Source: Microvirga massiliensis (GTDB taxonomy: Bacteria; Pseudomonadota; Alphaproteobacteria; Rhizobiales; Beijerinckiaceae). From it: a DNA stretch of 64,000 bases. Position 1 is the first letter of the stretch; each line of letters opens with the position of its first letter. Below the pieces are notes generated by a model. The model saw only the letters and a program-made list of their open reading frames with translations, was not told the DNA's origin and did no database searches. Shown piece by piece: positions 28,111 through 36,829 of this stretch. The translations under genes were made by a program, and so were the position numbers. The stretch is taken from contig NZ_LN811354.1 of assembly GCF_001006805.1 (NCBI RefSeq), positions 1-64,000 of the forward strand, given 5' to 3'.

Positions 28111-29583
28111 CTACGAGGCCGGCCTGGCCCGTTGGGTATCCTCCAGCATACGCGGCGGTAGGTAACGGCAGCCGAGATCCTCGAGCATCTGCGCAACTGC
28201 GATCGCCGTGAGATCCTCGCCGCGAGCAGCGATCACCTGGACCCCGGCGGGCAGGCCGCCCGTCATTGTCACCGGGGCGGAAACGGCAGGCAGATCGGCG
28301 CTCGAGGCCGGCGATGCCCAGCAGAGGAAATCGAGATAGGGCCGCGCCGTGCCGCCGATATCGAGCACGCGCGCATGCACATCCGGGCCGTGATCATGCG
28401 GGATCGCCTGAACCGGCGCGGGAGGACACAACACGACGTCCACTCTCGTGAAGAGGCGCGCCCAGAGCGCCTCCATCCTCTGCTTGCGCGCTTTGACCTG
28501 CTGGTAGAGCCCCGGGGTCATGCTGGCGCCACGGGCCTGGAGCGCCCGGTGCGACAAATCTCCCGGTAACGCGCCGGCCGCAGCCTGCTGGAGGCGGTCG
28601 CGCACCTTCGCGGGCAGCGAGGCGGCGACGATCGCATGGTTCAGCAGGCTGAAGATCTCGAAGGCCTCTTCGAATCGGACCGGCCGGACCGGTTCGACGA
28701 TTGCGCCGGCGGCTTCGAGCCGTCGCGCCGCCTCCGGGACGGCGTCTGAGACCGCGGGAGCGACCGGCGCGAAGGGCTCGTCGAGCCAGAGACCGACGCG
28801 AAGCCCCTTCGGTCTGGTACGCCTCGGAGGCGCGAGCGATGCACCGGCCGACGATGTTTCACCCGAGCCGGCGAGAACCGGGAGAATCAGCGCGAGGTCC
28901 GCCGCACTGCGCGTCAGTGGCCCTGCGACCATGAGATCGGGGTTGCGCGGCGTGCGCCGCTGCAGAACCGGCGGCACATGGCCCCAGAGGGGGACGAGGT
29001 TCCAGGTAGTCTTCAGACCATAGATCCCGCAGGCATGGGCAGGCCAACGGATCGAGCCGCCGAGGTCCGACCCGAGCTCGAATGTGCTCATGCCGGTCGC
29101 AATCGCCGCTGCCGCCCCGCCGGAGGATCCTCCGGGCGACCGCGCCGTGTCATGCGGATTGGTGCTCGCGCCGAAGATCGGGTTGTTGGTCTGGAAGTCG
29201 GCCGTGAAGGCCGGGACGTTCGATTTCCCGAGGATGACGGCCCCGGCGGACCGCAGGCGCGCCACCGCCGTCGCATCGGTCTCCGGGACGCGATCTCGAT
29301 AGATCGGAGCGCCTGCGGTCGAGCGGAGCCCTGCAACGTCGAAGGAATCCTTGATCGTCACCACGAGGCCCTCGAGAGGCCGCGCCTCTCCGCGGTCGAT
29401 TCGGTGTTCCGACTCGCGTGCGGCTGTCGTGGCCCGCTCGGCATCGAGGGCGACGACCGCATTCAGGATCGGATTTACCATGGAGATCCGGTCGAGAGTT
29501 GCTGACAGAAGCTCCAGCGGCGACAATTCCTTTCGAAGGAGACGATCACGCAGGGCGGCAGCGGGAAGAGTGAGAATATCCAT
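28111..29583 (-). CDS. amidase (amidase signature family)
   Basis: This enzyme hydrolyses an amide bond with the Ser-cisSer-Lys triad. From the ATG at 29583 the product has 490 residues: Lys78 in TIKDSFDV, the cis-Ser region SPGGSSGGAAAAIATG (about 150-164) and nucleophile S177 in GSDLGGSIRWPAH. It lacks the C-terminal features of GatA, and no gatC/gatB genes are adjacent, so it is a catabolic or processing amidase rather than the tRNA amidotransferase. The aminotransferase gene follows on the same strand after 188 bases, which may point to joint use in amine or amide breakdown. Confidence 0.88.
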   Translation of the reverse strand: MDILTLPAAALRDRLLRKELSPLELLSATLDRISMVNPILNAVVALDAERATTAARESEHRIDRGEARPLEGLVVTIKDSFDVAGLRSTAGAPIYRDRVPETDATAVARLRSAGAVILGKSNVPAFTADFQTNNPIFGASTNPHDTARSPGGSSGGAAAAIATGMSTFELGSDLGGSIRWPAHACGIYGLKTTWNLVPLWGHVPPVLQRRTPRNPDLMVAGPLTRSAADLALILPVLAGSGETSSAGASLAPPRRTRPKGLRVGLWLDEPFAPVAPAVSDAVPEAARRLEAAGAIVEPVRPVRFEEAFEIFSLLNHAIVAASLPAKVRDRLQQAAAGALPGDLSHRALQARGASMTPGLYQQVKARKQRMEALWARLFTRVDVVLCPPAPVQAIPHDHGPDVHARVLDIGGTARPYLDFLCWASPASSADLPAVSAPVTMTGGLPAGVQVIAARGEDLTAIAVAQMLEDLGCRYLPPRMLEDTQRARPAS

Positions 29584-29832
29584 TCCGCTGCTGTAGCCGA
29601 AATTCTCACCGCTGCGCAGCCCACGCGAGGTCTCGCGATCCGGGGCGGAATAAGGCTGCATTCCGGCTTGCTATGCATCGGAGCCCGCGCCTCCGGAAAT
29701 CCTCTCGCGGCGCCGATTAGAGCCGGTCTCGAGGGCCAGCCGCCGCTCTATGTGGCGGCTGGCCCTCGATTTCGGAACCTTCGGTAGCCGGGGATCATGC
29801 CGGGCCGATGGTCAAGGGCCTGCTCATGGCCA

Positions 29833-30778
29833 TCATAAGGTTGACATGCACGCCTCACAGATCGCTGCGACATGGCGGTGATCGGTGCCACAGCAGCCCC
29901 CGACGACGCACAGCCCTTTGAGAGACCGGCGCAGATCGCGGTAGCGGCGACCGAGATCGTTTGGATCACCGGCATCGAGCTCGGTGGCGGCATCGAGCTC
30001 CGCATGGCTCATTGTCGAGGCATTGGCGCGCAGGCCGCGAATGCGATCGAGCCAGAGCCCACCGGCCGCCAAGGCGCTTTCGAAGCGGGTCGGATGCGCG
30101 CAGTTGACCATATAATAGGCCAGTGCCACCCCGCTCGCGCGGTCGACGGCCTCGATCGCTTCCTGCAGGGTATCGCCCGAGGGAAGCCTGCCATCCGTTT
30201 CGACCGTGAAAGAGATCACGGCTGGCACGCCGTTCGCAGCCGCAGCGCGGGCGATGCCGATCGCTTCCTCGGGATAGGTCATTGTGATGGCACTCACCAT
30301 ATCGGCCCCACCTGCGCGCAGGGCCTCGACCTGCGGGTGGTGGTAGCGCTCGGCTTCGATCGCGCTCATGCGCGTTTCCACCTTGTAGCCGTCGCCGCGG
30401 GGTCCGAGCACGCCGTTGACGATGATCGGTGCAGCCATGCCGGAATAGGCGCTCCTCAACTCCAGGGCGAATTCGACGGAGGCCCGGTTGATGCGCACTA
30501 AGGCTTCCGGCGAATAGCCGAGCGTCTTCCCCCAATCGGCATTGGCCCGCCATGTCGGCGTATCGAGGACGAACCCGACGTGCCGTGTGGCGGCGATATC
30601 GAGATAGGGGCGGAAGTAGCGCCGAAGCGTCTCCCGACCTTGGTCGTGGGTGACGAACGGAAAGGCCGAAGGCGGGGAGATCGACCCTCTCGAGAAAGAC
30701 GAGCGTAGTCTCCAGGCCACCATCCGTCAGGAAAATCTCGCCCGAAAGCTGCGGAAGTGCATTCTGCTGCTGCAACAC
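29833..30778 (-). pseudogene. homocysteine S-methyltransferase, frameshifted
   Basis: The family transfers a methyl group from S-methylmethionine or a betaine to homocysteine. Translation would start at GTG 30778, seven bases after an excellent AGGAGG, giving LSGEIFLTDGGLETTLVFLERVDLPAF. The frame must then change at about 30667: the rest (AFPFVTHDQGRETLRRYF to the end) lies one base over. One extra G, or two missing bases, restores a normal protein of about 314 residues. Downstream parts are intact, including YMVNCAHPTRF and the zinc pair in VVGGCCGTDHR. As written the product stops early. It is either a recent pseudogene or a sequencing error. Confidence 0.85.
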
Positions 30779-31072
30779 GATCGATCCTCCTCGTGTCCGA
30801 CGAGCCGGATCGTGTCCCTCGGTTCGCTCTCGTTCCGTGATCCAGGTCACGCCGCGCCAGCCATTGCCCTGGAGCAGCCTTGCAACTTGAGCAATGTCTC
30901 TCGAGTGCGCCGAAGTTGCACGATTTCAACGGTTCGGAACTTCAGGCAGTCGGGCGGCCACAGCAGCGGGGATAGCTTGGTTCGAAACGGATCTCCTCTT
31001 TGATTGGCAGCCTCCATTTTGGGAAAGCAGCCATTTTGCGATAACATTACTGTGGAATGTGGAGGATAACCG

Positions 31073-32098
31073 ATGAGAGGGCCTTGGGTGAGGCTTCTCG
31101 CATTCGTTTGGATTGTCTTCGCAGGATCGATTGCGGTTGCAGAGGCGCAAGAGGTCCGGATCGCTCTGGTCATCGGCAATAGTGGCTATGCCGCAGTCGG
31201 CCACCTGCCGAACGCGGAACGTGATGCAGCAACGATCGCGCAAACGCTCCGAGACGTTGGCTTCAAGACCGTGCGAGTCGCCAGTGATTTGAACTCCTCC
31301 GAGATGCGCCGCATCTTCCGTGATTTCGGAGCCGAGGCCGAGAAGGCGGATTGGGCTGTCGTTTATTATGCAGGGCATGGTATCGAGGTTGGTGGGACCA
31401 ATTACCTGATCCCGGTGGATGCGCGCCTGAAAAGCGACCGGGATGTGGTGTTCGAAGCCTTGCCCCTGGATCAGGTCATCACGAGCATCGAGGGCGCACG
31501 TAAACTGCGGCTGATCATCCTTGATGCATGCCGCGACAACCCCTTCCTCAACCAGATGACGCGGTCGGTTGCTACCCGTTCCATTGGGCGCGGGCTCGCG
31601 CGGATCGAGCCTGAGGGCGGCACATTGGTCGCGTATGCAGCGAAAGCCGGACAGGTTGCGTTCGATGGTGGCGGCGAGAACAGCCCATTCGTGGCGGCAC
31701 TCGCGAGGCGCATCAAAGAGCCCGGCCTCGAGATCAGCATGGTGTTCCGGGCCGTGCGGGATGACGTGCTCGCAGCCACGAACAAGCGGCAGGAGCCGTT
31801 CGTCTATGGATCGTTGCCCAACGAGGCCTTCTATTTCAGGCCGATTTCTCCCTCGGACGCGCAAGCCAAGCTACCGTCTGATCCTGCGTCCTCTGCTTCT
31901 TTGCCATCTGTGAGTCCACCTGCTGCTAATCCCCAGGTATCGCCGCGCCCAAAGCCGCCCAGAGTCCCTAGCACCACCAAGATCGTTCCCGAGGAGAGGC
32001 AGCGCGCTTCCAATCAACGGCCCAGTCCCCCTCGAGCCGGTATCTCGACGCCTCCGAAGAATTGCTTCACCTTCAATGGCCGATCGTATTGCGAGTGA
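31073..32098 (+). CDS. secreted caspase-like (C14) peptidase
   Basis: This is a metacaspase/caspase p20-type domain protein with an export signal. Of 341 residues, 1-26 form a signal peptide ending AEAQ. The catalytic dyad is H102 in VVYYAGHGIEVGG and C153 in LIILDACRDNPF. Residues 260-330 are a Pro/Ser-rich linker, and the end is a short two-cysteine tag, NCFTFNGRSYCE. GGAGG seven bases before the ATG supports the start. Caspase-fold enzymes of bacteria often cleave after Arg/Lys; target and role here are unknown. It stands alone and is convergent with a small secreted protein 19 bases away. Confidence 0.88.
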   Translation: MRGPWVRLLAFVWIVFAGSIAVAEAQEVRIALVIGNSGYAAVGHLPNAERDAATIAQTLRDVGFKTVRVASDLNSSEMRRIFRDFGAEAEKADWAVVYYAGHGIEVGGTNYLIPVDARLKSDRDVVFEALPLDQVITSIEGARKLRLIILDACRDNPFLNQMTRSVATRSIGRGLARIEPEGGTLVAYAAKAGQVAFDGGGENSPFVAALARRIKEPGLEISMVFRAVRDDVLAATNKRQEPFVYGSLPNEAFYFRPISPSDAQAKLPSDPASSASLPSVSPPAANPQVSPRPKPPRVPSTTKIVPEERQRASNQRPSPPRAGISTPPKNCFTFNGRSYCE

Positions 32099-32117
32099 GC
32101 AAGATCGCGGCTCCGGA

Positions 32118-32624
32118 TCATCTCGAAGCGAGAATATTCCCTTTGATGACCTGACATGTCTGTCGGAGGGGTGTCGCGGCTCCCCGCCCTGCAAAGCGTT
32201 CAACCGACATCTGGCACACATACCCGTTGTTCGTCGGGGTAATCGTGATGGATTGGCGAATGCGATTCCCCCGTCGGTTCGTCCACTCACGAGCTATCCC
32301 CGAGCCGGTCCAGCGGTAGGACGCGCTATGGCCATCGCCTTGGCCTTCCTCGTCGCTGACACTTTCGCGGCTTCGCGCGTTTTCCGGGCGGGAGCTCTGC
32401 CGGTTGAAGCGATGAAAAATCCGGCCCTTCGTGGAGAAGTAGATGCGGTCGCTCCAGGTCTGTTGAAAGCTTCCGCTGCGCCGAGTGGTGACCATCTCCT
32501 GGTAATCGGCGGCGATGGAGTAACCTTCGAGATCTGCGAAACGCGGAGTTTGGGAAGCTGCGGACTGAAGGTGACCAAGTGTCCAGAGTGTCACAAGAAG
32601 CGAGCAGGATGAAAGCTTATGCAT
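32118..32624 (-). CDS. small exported protein, function unknown
   Basis: The 168-aa product begins with a signal peptide (MHKLSSCSLLVTLWTLGHL, cleavage near SAAS). The mature part is rich in Ser/Thr/Arg with a repeated-strand look (YSIAADYQEMVTTRR, IYFSTKGRIFHRF, IRQSITITPTNNGYVCQMSV) and two cysteines near the end, consistent with a small beta-rich periplasmic domain. AGGTGA sits before the ATG. I cannot name a family. It converges on the caspase-like gene. Confidence 0.62.
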   Translation of the reverse strand: MHKLSSCSLLVTLWTLGHLQSAASQTPRFADLEGYSIAADYQEMVTTRRSGSFQQTWSDRIYFSTKGRIFHRFNRQSSRPENARSRESVSDEEGQGDGHSASYRWTGSGIAREWTNRRGNRIRQSITITPTNNGYVCQMSVERFAGRGAATPLRQTCQVIKGNILASR

Positions 32625-32840
32625 GGGTTCACCTGTGGTGAATCAAGTTCCACCGGACGCCCAGCCATGGCAAGAGGCTTCGTTAAGAACTTCGCGGGCT
32701 CGCTCGTTGCCCTTTGACGGTCGGATTTTGACGATGCACGCGTCATGGAAGAATGCCGATCGAGAGACTCGTCGGTCGGGAGATACGGCAGCGCGATGAT
32801 CGCGCGTGGGCTTTTGCTTTCCGTCCTCTTCAGGCCCTCT

Positions 32841-32917
32841 CCGTTATCGCGAGCGGAGCGTGGCAACCCAGACGTCGGCGCCCGTTCACTAGTTCGCTTC
32901 TGCGTTCGCAATGGCGG
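32841..32917. repeat. REP-like palindrome, diverged copy
   Basis: CCGTTATCGCGAGCGGAGCGTGG at the left end is mirrored by a segment ending TGCGTTCGCAATGGCGG at the right end, imperfectly (about 70 percent by eye). The core resembles the cleaner copy at 32975-33054. Such ATTGCGAGCG-type extragenic palindromes are scattered in Hyphomicrobiales genomes. Confidence 0.5.
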
Positions 32918-32974
32918 GGTGGGGCCGGCGCTACTCCGTTTCCGGCCCTGCACCACCCGCTCTCACGCCCTCCT

Positions 32975-33054
32975 CGTCATTGCGAACGAAGTGAAGCAAT
33001 CCAGCGGCGCACTCGTCGATGGGTAGATTGCTTCGCCTGCGGCTCGCAAGGACG
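32975..33054. repeat. REP-like extragenic palindrome
   Basis: CGTCATTGCGAACGAAGTGA(AGCAATCCA) at 32975-33003 is followed after about 20 bases by its imperfect reverse complement, AGATTGCTTCGCCTGCGGC...AAGGACG, ending at 33054. The transcript would form a long hairpin. The motif is a known intergenic repeat type in this order; no transposase or tyrosine transposase (RAYT) gene lies beside it. Confidence 0.65.
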
Positions 33055-33314
33055 GTGAGGCAACGGGGTGGGATGTGTCTGGGAGCCTACGGCCGCGAGA
33101 ACGGAAGTGGATCCGCCTCAGGATGAAACACTGCTCCTGCGGCCCCAACCAAGGACGGAGAGCTACCACTCAGGCTGGGTTGCTGCAGCATCCGGCATCA
33201 TTCTCGGGATTGGTATGTATGACGTCACGACGATGAGCTCATCCCGGTCCAACCGCCATCAGCGATCCGTGATTCCTCGCGCGGAGGCTTTCTCCACAGG
33301 TTAAGCCAAGCGCT

Positions 33315-33340
33315 GGAACGTTTGAGCTGCGTCGCGAGTT
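33315..33340 (+). promoter_or_regulatory. weak EcfG-type promoter candidate
   Basis: GGAAC at 33315-33319 and AGTT at 33337-33340 are separated by 17 bases, close to the general-stress consensus GGAAC-N16/17-CGTT but with A instead of C at the first -10 position. It lies 34 bases before the DUF992 start. Confidence 0.35.
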
Positions 33341-33374
33341 CAACCCTGACGGTATCCGCAAGGGGAAAGCTGTC

Positions 33375-33860
33375 ATGTCGCCTTCCACATTCTTAAGGTG
33401 CGCTCTTGCCGGAGCGTGCATAATGGCTGGCGGGAGCGCCGTCGCCCAAAACGTCAAGGTCGGCACGTTGAACTGTGACGTCTCCGGGGGGCTCGGGATG
33501 ATCATCGCTTCCCAGCAGGAGATCGTCTGCACCTTTGCCGGCGCCAACAGCCCGCCCGAGGCCTACACGGGTGTCATCCGCCGATTCGGGCTGGACCTCG
33601 GAGTAACAACTCCTGGTCAACTGGTCTGGGCAGTCTTTGCACCCGCTGCTGCTCCCTTCGCACCGGGAGCCTTGGCGGGCAACTATGTCGGTCCCAGCGC
33701 GGAGGCGACCCTCGGGGCCGGGCTCGGCGCCAATGTTCTGGTCGGCGGCGGTCCGCGGTCCTTCGCCCTGCAGCCACTTTCGGTCGAGGGCCAAGCCGGC
33801 ATTAGCGTGGCGGCGGGAGTGGCCGACCTCGAACTTCGTCCGGTTCGGCTCGTGCGCTGA
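33375..33860 (+). CDS. DUF992 domain exported protein
   Basis: DUF992 proteins are small exported proteins of Hyphomicrobiales with unknown function. The 161-aa product has a signal peptide ending GSAVAQ, then the typical VKVGTLNCDVSGGLGMIIASQ, the second Cys in VCTFAG, YTGVIRRFGLDLG, GLGANVLVGGG and a final VADLELRPV. AAGGGG upstream supports the ATG at 33375. The two cysteines (residues 34 and 52) probably form a disulfide. A weak EcfG-like promoter precedes it. Confidence 0.88.
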   Translation: MSPSTFLRCALAGACIMAGGSAVAQNVKVGTLNCDVSGGLGMIIASQQEIVCTFAGANSPPEAYTGVIRRFGLDLGVTTPGQLVWAVFAPAAAPFAPGALAGNYVGPSAEATLGAGLGANVLVGGGPRSFALQPLSVEGQAGISVAAGVADLELRPVRLVR

Positions 33861-33946
33861 TGGTTCGGGAAATTGCGTCGGTGGGAAAGTTTACTGGCGG
33901 AGGCGACCGCCGTTCAATGTGATCGCTCGACACGCTGAAACCGGTC

Positions 33947-34252
33947 ATGCTCCGTTTCATCGGCCTCATTGTGCTTTCACTTTTCGCGAGTGCGGCATGC
34001 GCTACGGAGGTCCGCTACGCCTGTGCGGATGGCACGTGGCTGACCGTGATCTTCTCCCCTCCAGGAGCAGTGCCGGGATCAGCGCAATTGGCCGTTGCAG
34101 GATCATCCACCGGGATCACCTTGCCCCAGGTGCTCTCGGCGGACGGTGGCCGTTACGCGAACGATGACACCGAGTTCTGGATTAAGGGAAACCAGGCTCG
34201 ACTGACGCTCGCAGGGAGCAGCACCACCTGCGAAGCAAGACAGGCGCCATGA
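33947..34252 (+). CDS. MliC-type lysozyme-inhibitor-like protein
   Basis: MliC/PliC proteins inhibit C-type lysozyme in the periplasm. The 101-aa product has a signal peptide (to about residue 19, ACAT) and the single MliC domain: YACADGTWLTVIF, LPQVLSADGGRYANDDTEFW and a C-terminal TTCEAR, with the two cysteines positioned to pair. The cysteine in SAACAT could be lipidated, though the lipobox is poor. It follows the DUF992 gene by 86 bases and may be co-transcribed. Confidence 0.8.
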   Translation: MLRFIGLIVLSLFASAACATEVRYACADGTWLTVIFSPPGAVPGSAQLAVAGSSTGITLPQVLSADGGRYANDDTEFWIKGNQARLTLAGSSTTCEARQAP

Positions 34253-34314
34253 CGCCTGAAAGCGAGCTGTTTCGCGAAAGAGGCCGCTGGATATCGCAAC
34301 CAGAATCGTGAGCC

Positions 34315-35067
34315 CTATTGGCAGATGCGGTAGCGGTCGGTCGATCCGTGCTGCAGGATGTCGACGTGGAGGTGATCCCGATGGGCCTCGTCCGACCCGG
34401 GACCGAGGATGGTCGTGAACCACCCACAGGCGGCGGTGCGCAGGGCTGCGAGAGCAGGATCCGGCTTTGAGTCAGGTTCTTGCCCGAGCCGCAAAGTCAA
34501 TCCGTTCGTGAGCTCGAACCCTGCAATGTCGATCGCGATCCCCTCCGCATGAGCGGACAGCTTGCCTGTCTGGGACCGATTCCGGTTGCGGCACTCGAAG
34601 CCGGGTCCGGTGCGGATTGCCTTCAAATCGCTGCCCTTGATGCCGATGATGACGGGAGCTACCAGGTCTCCGATCCAGTGCCCGAGACGGTCGGCGAAGC
34701 GACAGGCGAGCACGGGTTGCTCGGTCAATCGGACGGCTGATCCAGGTTTGGAGGGGACGGGAACGGCCTTGAGGCGGACCGGCATCTCGATCCTGCACTC
34801 GTCTTTTGAAACCTGCGGCTGCTCGGCAGATTCAATGTCGAACCCGGCTGCCCGCAAGGAAGTCAGGCAGGTGTCGGTCTCCGGAGGGGCGGCCTGCGGC
34901 GTATCCACCTTCACCGCTGGAGGTGGCGTCTCGCGTCGTGGCCCGGGAGGCGTCATGGGCGAAGGAGCCTCCGTGGGACGCCGGGGCGGCACAGGAGGCT
35001 CACGCTGCGCCATGCCCGCGCTGGCGCTCAGGATGAAGGTGATTGCAGCAATGAGCCTGAGGAACAC
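34315..35067 (-). CDS. extensin-like C-terminal domain protein
   Basis: The 250-aa exported protein has a signal peptide ending GMAQ, a Pro-rich segment (about 22-65) and the extensin-like C domain: CLTSLRAAGFDIE, CRIEMPVRL, FECRNRNRSQTGKLSAHAEGIAIDIAGF and DEAHRDHLHVDI. The conserved His/Asp residues (SAHAEGIAID, HRDHLHVD) resemble LAS/DacB-type zinc peptidases acting on peptidoglycan, so a cell-wall hydrolase role is plausible. The start is GTG at 35067. It is convergent with the MliC-type gene. Confidence 0.85.
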   Translation of the reverse strand: MFLRLIAAITFILSASAGMAQREPPVPPRRPTEAPSPMTPPGPRRETPPPAVKVDTPQAAPPETDTCLTSLRAAGFDIESAEQPQVSKDECRIEMPVRLKAVPVPSKPGSAVRLTEQPVLACRFADRLGHWIGDLVAPVIIGIKGSDLKAIRTGPGFECRNRNRSQTGKLSAHAEGIAIDIAGFELTNGLTLRLGQEPDSKPDPALAALRTAACGWFTTILGPGSDEAHRDHLHVDILQHGSTDRYRICQ

Positions 35068-35204
35068 CGGAATTCCCGCATAACCTTCAGGACCAACTCA
35101 TCACCTTCGTAAGAGTTCGGCGGACCGATCCGATCCAAGAGCCGGGCGCTTCACGTGAAGCGCCCGGAGCGGCACGCTCGGCTCAATGCTCCGACGCCCG
35201 AAGA

Positions 35205-35465
35205 TCATCCCTCGGAGTCGATCCGACCGAACCGGCCGTGCTCCACGATCCAGGCAATCTCCGATCGCGTGATGCCGAGATCTTTCAGGAGATGATCCGG
35301 CATCTCCAGCAATCCGCAGCGGGCACGGCGCAAGGCAGCACGGCGGCTTGCGCTTGCAATCAGAGCGTAGACACGACTCGCAAGCCGCTTCACCGCGATA
35401 CTGCCTGTATGCGCTTCGTGATCCGTGAGGTTTCGGAATTCCACAGCATGGCTCAGCGTGGACAT
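35205..35465 (-). CDS. DUF1127 domain protein (YjiS-like)
   Basis: DUF1127 proteins are small Arg-rich proteins; in alphaproteobacteria some bind RNA or affect phosphate and stress responses. The 86-aa product has a basic helix with ASRRAALRRARCG and the diagnostic C-terminal motif LLEMPDHLLKDLGITRSEI. GGAG seven bases upstream supports the ATG at 35465. It is monocistronic. Confidence 0.85.
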   Translation of the reverse strand: MSTLSHAVEFRNLTDHEAHTGSIAVKRLASRVYALIASASRRAALRRARCGLLEMPDHLLKDLGITRSEIAWIVEHGRFGRIDSEG

Positions 35466-35625
35466 GATCGTACTCCGTGGTTCCGTGCAGCCATTCGCAA
35501 CGGCTGTCCCGAGCAGGGGGACACCTTGCCAGTGTGGCTCGACGCAGTCCGTGAGCTATCTCACGCAATGAACGTGCCGAGCGCACTCACGGGAGGGGAT
35601 TACACGATCTGGCTCGAACTCTCGC

Positions 35626-36765
35626 TCACAGAGCGAGCGGCAGTTGCCGGACTGCGGGCTCTTCGTCGGTGTTCAGCGACGACAGGGTGACCCCGAGGAG
35701 GCGCACGCCTTTGCGCATCGGAAGGAGCGCAGAGAGGAGCTCCAGGCTAATCATCTCGAGCACCGATCGGCTCTCGACAAGGTCGCTCAAAGAGCGGCTG
35801 CGCGTGATCTGCTCGAAATCCGCGAACTTCACCTTCAGGGTAATCGTCCGGCCACGAGTGCCCGCCTGTTCACAATGCCGCCAGACCTTGTCGAGGATCG
35901 GCTGAAGCTCGACCCGCATTTCCTCAAACTGGGTCAGATCCTTCTCGAATGTGTTCTCGGCCCCCACCGATTTGCGGATCCGGTCCGGGCGGACCGGGCG
36001 CTGGTCGATGCCACGGGCAATCGAATGATAGTAGGTTCCGGCCTTGCCGAACCGCTCCTGCAGGAAGGCAAGGGTCTGGGCCTTCAGATCGCTTCCGGTG
36101 AAGATTCCGAGCCGGTTCATCTTAGCGGCGGTGGCGGGGCCGATGCCGTGGAACTTGCCGACCGGAAGTGCCTCGACGAAGGCGGGTCCCATCTCGGGCG
36201 TGATCACGAACAGCCCATCCGGCTTGCGTTGGTCCGAGGCCATCTTGGCCAGGAACTTGTTGTAGGATACCCCGGCCGAGGCGGTGAGATGAGTCTCTTC
36301 CCGGATCCGGGCCCGGATTTCCTGCGCGATCCGGGTAGCAAAAGGAATGTCCTTCAGGTTCTCCGTCACGTCGAGATAAGCCTCGTCGAGCGAGAGCGGC
36401 TCGATCAGCGGTGTGTATTCGGCGAAGATCTCCCGGATCTGGCGTGAGATCGCCCGATAGACGTCGAAACGGGGCGCCACGAAGATGAGATCCGGGCATT
36501 TCCGCCGGGCGGTGACGGAGGCCATCGCGGAATGGATGCCGAAGCGGCGGGCCTCGTAACTTGCTGCCGCAACCACCCCACGCGCGCGTGAACCACCGAC
36601 CGCGACGGGCTTGCCGCGCAGTTCCGGACGGTCGCGCTGCTCGACCGACGCGTAGAAGGCATCCATGTCGATATGAATGATCTTGCGCGGTCGCTTCAGC
36701 GCGCTGCTTCCCGTCTCGGCAGCATCCGGGAGGGTGTCGGACGGAGCGTGGTCGAACTTCGACAT
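35626..36765 (-). CDS. dinB: DNA polymerase IV (Y family)
   Basis: Pol IV is a low-fidelity translesion polymerase. From the ATG at 36765 it has 379 residues: catalytic D33 in IHIDMDAFYASVEQ, D127/E128 in PLSLDEAYLDVT, the helix-hairpin-helix GKFHGIGPATAAKM and a little-finger domain. It ends RQLPLAL, which matches the beta-clamp-binding end of E. coli Pol IV (QLVLGL). The frame extends 40 codons upstream into the yedK gene without family similarity. It lies 64 bases after the SRAP gene on the same strand, behind a LexA box, so SOS induction is likely. Confidence 0.93.
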   Translation of the reverse strand: MSKFDHAPSDTLPDAAETGSSALKRPRKIIHIDMDAFYASVEQRDRPELRGKPVAVGGSRARGVVAAASYEARRFGIHSAMASVTARRKCPDLIFVAPRFDVYRAISRQIREIFAEYTPLIEPLSLDEAYLDVTENLKDIPFATRIAQEIRARIREETHLTASAGVSYNKFLAKMASDQRKPDGLFVITPEMGPAFVEALPVGKFHGIGPATAAKMNRLGIFTGSDLKAQTLAFLQERFGKAGTYYHSIARGIDQRPVRPDRIRKSVGAENTFEKDLTQFEEMRVELQPILDKVWRHCEQAGTRGRTITLKVKFADFEQITRSRSLSDLVESRSVLEMISLELLSALLPMRKGVRLLGVTLSSLNTDEEPAVRQLPLAL

Positions 36766-36829
36766 CTTCTCGTTCAGGCCGGCACGCCAACTTTCGGAGG
36801 CTGCTCCAACCATTGCAGCCTGGTCCGCG

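Larger units (their letters stand above)
32625..33374. other. gene-free 750-base stretch with REP-like repeats
   Basis: No reading frame here has both a ribosome binding site and protein-like composition. The stretch holds two related imperfect palindromes (32841-32917 and 32975-33054), and at its right end a candidate EcfG-type promoter for the DUF992 gene. The rest shows nothing I can name. Confidence 0.6.

Noticed and set aside
30779-31072. SAM-II or cobalamin riboswitch upstream of the homocysteine methyltransferase
   Set aside because: I looked for the conserved cores on the minus strand and found none; only a strong Shine-Dalgarno is visible.
35101-35586. 161-codon minus-strand frame overlapping the DUF1127 gene
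   Set aside because: It lies in another frame over the clear YjiS-like motif and has Arg/Cys-rich random composition.
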